Source: Hydrogenovibrio halophilus DSM 15072
GTDB taxonomy: Bacteria > Pseudomonadota > Gammaproteobacteria > Thiomicrospirales > Thiomicrospiraceae
Assembly (NCBI RefSeq): GCF_000384235.1
Contig: NZ_KB913033.1
Span: forward strand, 1-64,000
Direction: 5' to 3'
Length of the DNA: 64,000 nt
Below are positions 57,844 to 64,000 of this stretch, piece after piece. Made by a program: the position numbers and the translations under genes. A model generated the notes under the pieces. That model worked only from the letters and a program-made list of their open reading frames with translations, had not been told where the DNA came from and made no database searches. The number at the start of each line of letters is the position of its first letter. Position 1 is the stretch's first letter.

Positions 57844-59364
57844 CTACACCGGCTTCAGAAACAGCTCATAACCGATGTTGTTCTGTTCGGATTCAAACGG
57901 ATAGTGAAGACAGTTCAAGTACTCTTCAAACTCGGACTGCTGGTCGGGCGGCACCTGAATGCCCACTAGCACCCGGCCGTAAGCCGCGCCGTGATTGCGA
58001 TAATGAAACAGGCTGATGTTCCAGTCCTCGCTCATCTGTGACAGAAACTGCAACAAGGCACCGGGACGTTCCGGAAACTGAAAACGATACAGACATTCGT
58101 TGGTCACGCCTTTGGCATGACCACCCACCATATGGCGCAAATGCAACTTGGCCATTTCATTGTCCGACATGTCATGGACGGTATAATCTTCCGCCTTCAA
58201 CTGCGCGATCAATTGATCCTTTTCCGCCACACCGGCTTCGGTCCGCACACCGACAAACACCACCGCCTTGCGGTCATCGGCATAACGGTAGTTGAACTCG
58301 GTAATGGCGCGCTTTGCGCCCAGCAATTCGCAAAAGCGCTTGAAGCTGCCGGGCCGTTCGTCGATGACAACGGCAAAAATGCCCTCACGGCGTTCGCCGA
58401 TTTCGGTACGCTCGGAGATGTAACGCAAGCTGTCAAAATTGATGTTGGCCCCACTGACAATGACGCCCATTGATTGCCCGCTGACACCGGTCCGGGCAAT
58501 GTACTTTTTCATCCCGGCCAGACCCAGCGCCCCCGCCGGTTCCGAGACCGCCCGCGTGTCTTCAAAAATGTCCTTGACCGCTGCACAGATTTCGTCGGTG
58601 GTCACGGTGATCATCTCATCAATGCACTGACGTGCGATGCGAAACGGCGCCTCCCCTACCTGTGCCACCGCCACGCCATCGGCAAAAATCCCAACCGTAT
58701 CGAGTTTGACCCGTTTGCCGGCTTTCAACGCCGCGGTCATACTGGCCGCGTCTTCGGGCTCCACGCCAACAATCCGGGTTTCGGGCGACACCTGTTTCAT
58801 CACCGCCGACACGCCGGCAATCAGACCGCCACCACCCACGCAGACAAACATCACATCCAGCGGTTTGTGTTGACGCAGAATTTCCAGCGCGATGGTGCCC
58901 TGGCCGGCAATCACCGCTTCGTCATCGTAAGGCGGAATAAAAGCATAGCCATCGCGCTCACACAAAAAGCGGGCATGCTCGGCGGCCTGATCAAACGCAT
59001 CGCCGTGCAGGATGACTTCGCCGCCCAGATTTCGCACGGCATTGACCTTGATCATGGGGGTGGTACGAGGCATCACGATCAGTGCCTTGATGCCCATTTT
59101 ACTGGCCGAAAGGGCCACACCCTGAGCGTGATTGCCTGCCGAGGCCGCGACCACGCCCTTTGCTTTTTCCGCATCCGAAAGCTGCACCATCCGGTTGTAG
59201 GCACCGCGCAGCTTGAAAGAAAACACAGGCTGAAGGTCTTCCCGCTTGAGCCAGACATCGTTGTTGGCTTTTTTCGAAATCAGCGACGCCCGTTCAAAAG
59301 GCGTTTGAATGGCCACGTCGTAAACAGGGGCTCTCAGCACCTGGCGCAAAATCTGATGCGGCAT
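57844..59364 (-). CDS. ilvA: Threonine ammonia-lyase, biosynthetic
   Basis: 506 aa PLP enzyme producing 2-oxobutanoate for isoleucine. FSFKLRGAYNRM holds the PLP Lys. SAGNHAQGVA and GGGGLIAGVS bind the cofactor. Two C-terminal ACT-like domains (about 330-500) make it the long, isoleucine-inhibited form. Monocistronic, divergent from the copper receptor; about 220 bp separate them. Confidence 0.96.
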   Translation of the reverse strand: MPHQILRQVLRAPVYDVAIQTPFERASLISKKANNDVWLKREDLQPVFSFKLRGAYNRMVQLSDAEKAKGVVAASAGNHAQGVALSASKMGIKALIVMPRTTPMIKVNAVRNLGGEVILHGDAFDQAAEHARFLCERDGYAFIPPYDDEAVIAGQGTIALEILRQHKPLDVMFVCVGGGGLIAGVSAVMKQVSPETRIVGVEPEDAASMTAALKAGKRVKLDTVGIFADGVAVAQVGEAPFRIARQCIDEMITVTTDEICAAVKDIFEDTRAVSEPAGALGLAGMKKYIARTGVSGQSMGVIVSGANINFDSLRYISERTEIGERREGIFAVVIDERPGSFKRFCELLGAKRAITEFNYRYADDRKAVVFVGVRTEAGVAEKDQLIAQLKAEDYTVHDMSDNEMAKLHLRHMVGGHAKGVTNECLYRFQFPERPGALLQFLSQMSEDWNISLFHYRNHGAAYGRVLVGIQVPPDQQSEFEEYLNCLHYPFESEQNNIGYELFLKPV

Positions 59365-59583
59365 GAAGAATCCTTAATCGTTCAAAAAAATCATTATAAC
59401 AAAGCGCGGCTTTTCCTGTCGGCCTGGCATTATAAGACGATGACAAACCACCTGGGCAAAGGTTCACAAGCCTGTCTCAAGAGTTTGGTAGGAATCTGGC
59501 CAATCAGGCAGACTCTCTTAATTCTGTGTGGCAAAAACCTCTCTAAAATACGCAGCGTTCAGTCACCAAAATAAGGAAAAATC

Positions 59584-61671
59584 ATGCAACTCAAGCCTTT
59601 GTCCTTCGCCATTCTGTCCACACTGGCTCCGACGTCACTGGTTCTGGCCGCAGAACCGACCCAGCTTCCCCCGCTGACCGTTGAAACCTCAGCGCCACAG
59701 GCCGCACAAACCGAAAACCGCGCCACAGCCGATTTATTGCAGAACGGCAACAGCGAATCGGGCGATGTGCTGCGCCAACTCAATGGGGTGGCTGCCACAC
59801 GCAAGGGCGGACACGGTCTGGACCCTCAGATTCGTGGCCAACAGTATTCTCAATTGAACATTCTTATGGATGGCGCCAAAATTGCCGGTGGTTGCCCCAA
59901 TCGGATGGACCCGCCTACGTCCTATTCTGAAATCGCATCTTATGATGAGATCGAAGTGATTCGAGGAGTGACCAGTGTGACTCACGCAGCCGGTGGCTCT
60001 GGCGGCACCCTGCTGCTGAAGCGCCAGCGCCCGGATTTTGATCCGGACAAACCGGTTCGGGGTGAACTGAACCTGGGCAAATCCCACCTGATGAACTACG
60101 ACGCCCACGGCGAACTGACGGCCGTTGGTGAGAAAGGTTATGTGGTGATCCAGGGCGCTCAGAAAGAAGCGAACAACTATCAAGACGGCAATGGCGATAC
60201 GGTCGGTGCCAGTTACCAGACACGCCAGGGGCACATTGACCTGGGTTGGACACCAAACGAACACCATCATCTGAAACTGTCCGCGGAACAGAGCCGTACC
60301 GAAGATGCGCTGTATCCGGGTGCCATGATGGACGCCCCTGAAACCGAGGGCAATACCCTGCGCCTGCAATACGAAGGACGTGATTTAAATGATTCGATCC
60401 GGGACATGGACGTATCGGTCTATCGTTCTACGGTGGATCACACTATGAACAATTTTGATCTGCGCAACCCACCAAGCCCAATGATGCTTAGAGAAACCCC
60501 GACCGAAACCGAGACCAAAGGGGCCAAAGTCCAATTGACATCGAACATTGCGCAAACGGAAATCGATTACGGGGTGCAATTTGAAAACGTCAATAAAGAT
60601 GCCACCCTATGGGACAGATATTCGTCGCCCAACGAATCTCTTAACTTTATGTGGCCCGATGTCACCAACACAACCAAAAGTTTTTTTGCTGAAACCACTA
60701 CCAGCTTGAATGACCGAAGCCAACTGATCGCCGGGTTGCGATTCGATGATGTCTATGCCAAAGCAGATAAGGTGAATGATGCACCCGATAAAACAGTCAA
60801 CAAACCATCACTGGTTTACGGTAAGGCGCACACAAATTACAACGGCGAAACTAGCGCCAGCGAATCCAACTGGAACGGGCTGATCCGTTTCGAGCAGTCG
60901 TTTTCAGACACTTACCAATGGTATCTGGGAGCCAGCCGCACCATGCGTACCGCAGACGCCACCGAGCGCTTTATGTCTAAATGGGCCAAGGACATGAAAA
61001 CCGGTGAACAAGCGGCATGGGTCGGCAACCCCAATATTAAACCGGAAGAGCATAACCAGATCGATCTAGGCCTGGGCAAAGCCTCATCAAACTACAGTTG
61101 GAATCTGGGCGTCTGGTACGACAAAGTCAACAATTACATTCTTAGAGATTTGGCGGTCAATCAATACGACAACGGTGTAGCGAATACCTTAAAAGACAAA
61201 AGTGAAACCTATGTCAATGTGGACGCAAAGCTTTACGGCCTGGATATGGATGGTTCCATGGCACTGACAAAGCAATTGGACGTTGGTGGCCAATTCAGCC
61301 TGACCAAAGGGCGCAATACCAGCGACAGTCGTGACATCGCAATGATTTCTGCCCCCACTGGCAACCTCTTTGCCAAATGGTCTCAAAATGCCTGGCACTT
61401 GGGCGGACGCTTTAATTTTGCATTGGAACAAACCGATGTGGATGAAGCGTACACAACCGCAGCAGGATTTGACGAAACGCCCGCATGGGGAACACTCGAT
61501 GTTTTTGGCGGCTATCAGATCAATCGAACCTTCAGTGTTCAGGCCGGTATCGACAATGTGTTTGATCACGCTTATTATGATCACCTGAGCTATGACCCTG
61601 TGGCCGCAGACATCTACAAAAACAATGAACCGGGGCGCAACGTCTGGGCAAAAGTGAACGCAACCTTTTAA
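59584..61671 (+). CDS. TonB-dependent copper receptor (OprC type)
   Basis: 695 aa outer membrane beta-barrel. Signal peptide (to about residue 22), TonB box region LPPLTVETS, a plug domain with the diagnostic GCPNRMDPPTSY (near residue 104, Cys/Met copper site of the OprC/NosA group), and a barrel ending in aromatic WAKVNATF. The ribosome site is AAGGA. Downstream SCO1 and PCu(A)C genes confirm a copper role. It probably imports copper for terminal oxidase assembly. Confidence 0.92.
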   Translation: MQLKPLSFAILSTLAPTSLVLAAEPTQLPPLTVETSAPQAAQTENRATADLLQNGNSESGDVLRQLNGVAATRKGGHGLDPQIRGQQYSQLNILMDGAKIAGGCPNRMDPPTSYSEIASYDEIEVIRGVTSVTHAAGGSGGTLLLKRQRPDFDPDKPVRGELNLGKSHLMNYDAHGELTAVGEKGYVVIQGAQKEANNYQDGNGDTVGASYQTRQGHIDLGWTPNEHHHLKLSAEQSRTEDALYPGAMMDAPETEGNTLRLQYEGRDLNDSIRDMDVSVYRSTVDHTMNNFDLRNPPSPMMLRETPTETETKGAKVQLTSNIAQTEIDYGVQFENVNKDATLWDRYSSPNESLNFMWPDVTNTTKSFFAETTTSLNDRSQLIAGLRFDDVYAKADKVNDAPDKTVNKPSLVYGKAHTNYNGETSASESNWNGLIRFEQSFSDTYQWYLGASRTMRTADATERFMSKWAKDMKTGEQAAWVGNPNIKPEEHNQIDLGLGKASSNYSWNLGVWYDKVNNYILRDLAVNQYDNGVANTLKDKSETYVNVDAKLYGLDMDGSMALTKQLDVGGQFSLTKGRNTSDSRDIAMISAPTGNLFAKWSQNAWHLGGRFNFALEQTDVDEAYTTAAGFDETPAWGTLDVFGGYQINRTFSVQAGIDNVFDHAYYDHLSYDPVAADIYKNNEPGRNVWAKVNATF

Positions 61672-61686
61672 CGCTGAGATCGACTT

Positions 61687-62316
61687 ATGACCTTACCCTT
61701 TAAAAAAGCAAAATGGTTATTGCTTGCCCTTTTGGTCGTGGCGGTGGCCATGGTTGTCTTCTGGCCAACCCAGCCACTGCAGGTGACCACCGATTCCGAA
61801 CGGGCTGCGGCCCGCTCGCTGATCAGTGAACAGCCGCCTGGCGGCGACTTCACCCTGGCGACCGTTGAAGGCGAACGTTCGCTCAGCGACTATGAGGGCA
61901 AACTGGTGTTGCTGTATTTCGGTTACACCTTCTGTCCCGACATCTGCCCGACCAACCTGAGCAGTCTGAGCCAGGCCTGGCAGAATTTGACACCTGCCCA
62001 ACAGGAACAGGTCAAGATTCTGTTTGTCTCGGTTGACCCGGAACGTGATACTCTGGAACGGTTGCAGAATTACAGTGATTATTTCCACAGCGACATCACT
62101 GGCATGACCGGAACCCCGCAAACGCTGGCCGAAATCGCACAACGCTACGGCGTGGTCTACCAGTCACACCGTTCCGAAGAGGACGACCAGTACTATGCGG
62201 TGGACCATTCGGCGTTCACATACGTGATCAAACCCAATGGCGAACTGGCCGAACAACTGCCTCATGCCACCGCACCACAGACCATTACCCAAACCGTCCG
62301 CAAACATCTGGACTGA
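61687..62316 (+). CDS. SCO1/SenC-family copper chaperone
   Basis: 209 aa. N-terminal membrane anchor (WLLLALLVVAVAMVVFW). Thioredoxin fold with copper site GYTFCPDICPTNL (CxxxC) and the partner His in VDHSAFTYV. Needed for the CuA or CuB centre of haem-copper oxidases. It begins 15 bp after the receptor gene. A two-mismatch copy of the palindrome (GCCAGGCCTGGC) reads SQAWQN. Confidence 0.93.
   Translation: MTLPFKKAKWLLLALLVVAVAMVVFWPTQPLQVTTDSERAAARSLISEQPPGGDFTLATVEGERSLSDYEGKLVLLYFGYTFCPDICPTNLSSLSQAWQNLTPAQQEQVKILFVSVDPERDTLERLQNYSDYFHSDITGMTGTPQTLAEIAQRYGVVYQSHRSEEDDQYYAVDHSAFTYVIKPNGELAEQLPHATAPQTITQTVRKHLD
61970..61981. repeat. Palindrome variant GCCAGGCCTGGC
   Basis: Symmetrical variant in the SCO1-like gene, read SQAWQ. 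No T/A-rich flanks, so it may be a chance match. Confidence 0.4.
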
Positions 62317-62334
62317 CCAACCCAAGGAGCTTCC

Positions 62335-62835
62335 ATGCAAACCCATCCTTTGAAACAACTTGCCCTTTCCGCCACTCTGGTGCTCAGCAGTGTGATCACT
62401 CTGCCTGCGATGGCCAGCGACGCCGATCAGATTACGGTTCAGGATCCGTATGTGCGCGAAGTCCCGCCTGGTGCCATGGCCACCGGCAGCTTCATGCAGT
62501 TTCACAACCAGAGCGATCAGGCCATTTCTCTGGTCAAAGCTGAATCGGATACCGCCAACCGGGTCGAGCTGCATACTCACACCCATGACAATGGCGTGAT
62601 GAAAATGCGTGAAATCGAACAAATCGAGATCCCTGCCAATGGCACCACGGAACTCAAACCCGGTGGTTTGCACATCATGCTGATCGATCTGCCCCGGATC
62701 CTCCAGGCCGGTGAAGACGTCACACTCACACTTCAATTTGCCGACGGCAGTGAGAAAACCATAACGGCCCCGGTCCAGTCCCTTCGCGGCGGCCAGTCAG
62801 GTCAGCAAGGCAACATGGATCACTCAATGCACTGA
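62335..62835 (+). CDS. PCu(A)C-family periplasmic copper chaperone
   Basis: 166 aa. Signal peptide to about residue 28 (LPAMASDA). The domain has RVELHTHTHDNGVMKMREI and GLHIMLIDL, which give the H-x-n-M-x-n-H-x-M Cu(I) site of the DR1885/PCuAC family. The Met/His-rich tail GNMDHSMH may bind extra copper. Works with SCO1 to metallate cytochrome oxidase. 18 bp after the SCO1 gene. Confidence 0.92.
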   Translation: MQTHPLKQLALSATLVLSSVITLPAMASDADQITVQDPYVREVPPGAMATGSFMQFHNQSDQAISLVKAESDTANRVELHTHTHDNGVMKMREIEQIEIPANGTTELKPGGLHIMLIDLPRILQAGEDVTLTLQFADGSEKTITAPVQSLRGGQSGQQGNMDHSMH

Positions 62836-63001
62836 TGCCAGAAACGGCCCGCCGAATCAGGCGGGCTTCACACTTTATCCACCCTTCATGCTTGAAACCC
62901 GCCCGGCAATCCTTATAGTTATGTCAATAACGTCGGTGCACCTCAACAGGTCGCTCTCACATCCCCGGATCCCAATCAAACAAACCAGGTGTATTTGCAT
63001 G

Positions 63002-63499
63002 ATGCCAACATTTGCCAAACTTCGCCCTCTTCTTCTTGCCGCCAGTCTGGGCGCACTGGCTGTGCCCAGTGCCTATGCCAGTGATGGCGCCAGTGACACG
63101 GATTTGAGTCAGGAAAAAACCCTCAAACTGTGCCTGGCCTACAACGGTTTAAGCGACGCAAGCGAAAAAAAGCGGTACCTGAAGGAACTGGATCGCCGGG
63201 CGCAACTGAGCGTGACCGATCACGACAACCTGGACACGGTCAATGTGGAACCCGGAGCCACTGCCTGCGGCATGTACATGGCGCTGGGCAAACCCTTGCA
63301 GGAAGAAGGCCGTCAGCTGCGCCCGATGGTCTACAAGGTGGTGCACGTTTACCCTGACCATTATTATGTGACCCAATCCGGTCTGGTGATGGAAAAACTC
63401 GAACGCATTGAAGGCGAATTGCCGCCCAAACTGACCGAAGAAAAACCCCGTCGTGAAGGCCCGCCGATTCAGTTCAATGCGCCCGGCGGCACACACTGA
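63002..63499 (+). CDS. Small exported protein of unknown function
   Basis: 165 aa from the second of two tandem ATGs (62999 is the other); the open frame extends upstream to 62888 without a ribosome site. Signal peptide LRPLLLAASLGALAVPSAYA, cleavage before SDG. The mature part has two Cys (LKLCLAYNG, ATACGMY), likely a disulfide, and a proline/charge-rich tail. No family recognised. It lies 166 bp after the copper chaperone genes, so a link to copper is only positional. Confidence 0.7.
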   Translation: MPTFAKLRPLLLAASLGALAVPSAYASDGASDTDLSQEKTLKLCLAYNGLSDASEKKRYLKELDRRAQLSVTDHDNLDTVNVEPGATACGMYMALGKPLQEEGRQLRPMVYKVVHVYPDHYYVTQSGLVMEKLERIEGELPPKLTEEKPRREGPPIQFNAPGGTH

Positions 63500-63539
63500 A
63501 CACCGCACGGCATGCCCTTAATGCCTGATGCAAAAAATT

Positions 63540-63551
63540 ACCAGGCCTGGT
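63540..63551. repeat. ACCAGGCCTGGT palindrome, exact copy 12
   Basis: Intergenic, upstream of rpiA. Left flank AAAAAATT, right flank AAAACAGG. Confidence 0.9.
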
Positions 63552-63709
63552 AAAACAGGTCGGGGGTTTTCACTCCCGCCTATACTTTTTCCCGCCAAAT
63601 AACTAAAATGTCCGGATATTCCAAGGTTCGCCCACGCATTCATGCGCTTTCGCATGCTTGATGGTGCGCGCAACAAGAACAAACTGATCCAAATTCGTGA
63701 GGGCTGATT

Positions 63710-64000
63710 ATGACACAGAACGAACTCAAACAAGCCGTGGCCAAAGCGGCCATTGACTATGTGGAAGCCGATACCTACATCGGTGTGGGGACCGGTTCCA
63801 CCGCCAATTTTTTCATTGATGCACTGGCTGAAATCAAAGGCAAGATCAAGGGTGCGGTCGCCAGTTCCGAAGCCACCGCAGAGCGCCTGAAAGGCCACGG
63901 CATTCCGGTACTCGACCTCAACAGCGTCGACGAAATGTCGGTCTACATTGATGGCGCGGACGAAGCCAACCCGCATCTGCACCTGATCAAAGGCGGCGGC
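63710..64000 (+). CDS. rpiA: Ribose-5-phosphate isomerase A, N-terminal part
   Basis: Only the first 97 codons are in the window. [18 protein letters not shown], then [15 protein letters not shown] (phosphate loop), [12 protein letters not shown], and YIDGADEAN with the catalytic Asp are all RpiA motifs. It interconverts ribose-5-P and ribulose-5-P in the pentose phosphate and Calvin cycles. The ribosome site is GAGGG. Upstream, 210 bp hold a palindrome copy and a CATGCG/CGCATG hairpin (63641-63656). Confidence 0.95.
   Translation, partial: MTQNELKQAVAKAAIDYVEADTYIGVGTGSTANFFIDALAEIKGKIKGAVASSEATAERLKGHGIPVLDLNSVDEMSVYIDGADEANPHLHLIKGGG

Overview
The window looks like the chromosome of a sulfur-oxidising, chemolithoautotrophic gammaproteobacterium, most likely of the Thiomicrospira/Hydrogenovibrio/Thiomicrorhabdus group. 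The main pointers are a Tat-exported SoxB thiosulfohydrolase, a periplasmic alpha-carbonic-anhydrase homologue, a gammaproteobacterial 16S rRNA and gammaproteobacterial gene order (ygfB-pepP-ubiH-ubiI facing zapA-ssrS-fau; dapA-bamC). The genus is inferred from gene content, not from a database match.

Layout. 1-1.65 kb: 5' part of a 16S rRNA gene on the minus strand, with its boxA leader and two tandem promoters. 1.65-3.7 kb: two exported hydrolases (an HDAC-fold amidohydrolase and a TIM-barrel amidohydrolase). 3.7-17.8 kb: a surface-polysaccharide region. It holds ugd and a UDP-glucuronate-epimerase-like gene on the plus strand, then a long minus-strand run of glmS, waaC, two paralogous GT52/polysialyltransferase-like genes, a GT29 sialyltransferase-like gene, a pyruvyltransferase, an APH-fold kinase and an O-antigen ligase. 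Toxin-antitoxin modules (MNT/HepT, ParE/RelE type) and small orphan genes are embedded in it. 17.8-20.5 kb: a membrane GGDEF-EAL protein with a periplasmic c-type haem motif. 20.6-26.6 kb: a five-gene minus-strand cluster that would make and recycle glucosylglycerate (synthase, phosphatase, phosphorylase, glycerate kinase, plus a membrane sensor-like protein). 26.8-31.5 kb: an ANTAR protein, a Uma2 protein and an ovothiol pair (ovoA with a PLP lyase that is the probable OvoB). 31.6-37.4 kb: a DUF748 protein, the carbonic-anhydrase-like protein, prmB and mogA. 37.6-40.5 kb: a Lon-type protease behind a sigma-32-like promoter. 40.6-52 kb: soxB, purL, bamC, dapA, bcp, phoH and a LysR regulator. 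52-59.4 kb: ubiquinone hydroxylases, pepP, ygfB, zapA, 6S RNA, fau and ilvA. 59.5-63.5 kb: a copper group (OprC-type TonB receptor, SCO1, PCu(A)C chaperone, small periplasmic protein). The window ends inside rpiA.

The most unusual signal is a 12-bp perfect palindrome, ACCAGGCCTGGT. It occurs 12 times exactly and 4 more times with one or two changes across 64 kb, usually with T-rich left and A-rich right flanks. It lies mostly inside unrelated protein genes, where it reads as Pro-Gly-Leu-Val-Lys or Gln-Ala-Trp. It contains two overlapping CCWGG sites and behaves like a genome-wide short sequence signal rather than a gene-specific regulator. A second notable result is that the alpha-carbonic-anhydrase homologue has lost two of its three zinc-binding histidines and its proton-shuttle histidine. 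Others are an ovothiol operon, a complete glucosylglycerate cycle, a terminator-like hairpin only 19 nt upstream of purL, and a palindromic repeat translated in frame inside the epimerase.
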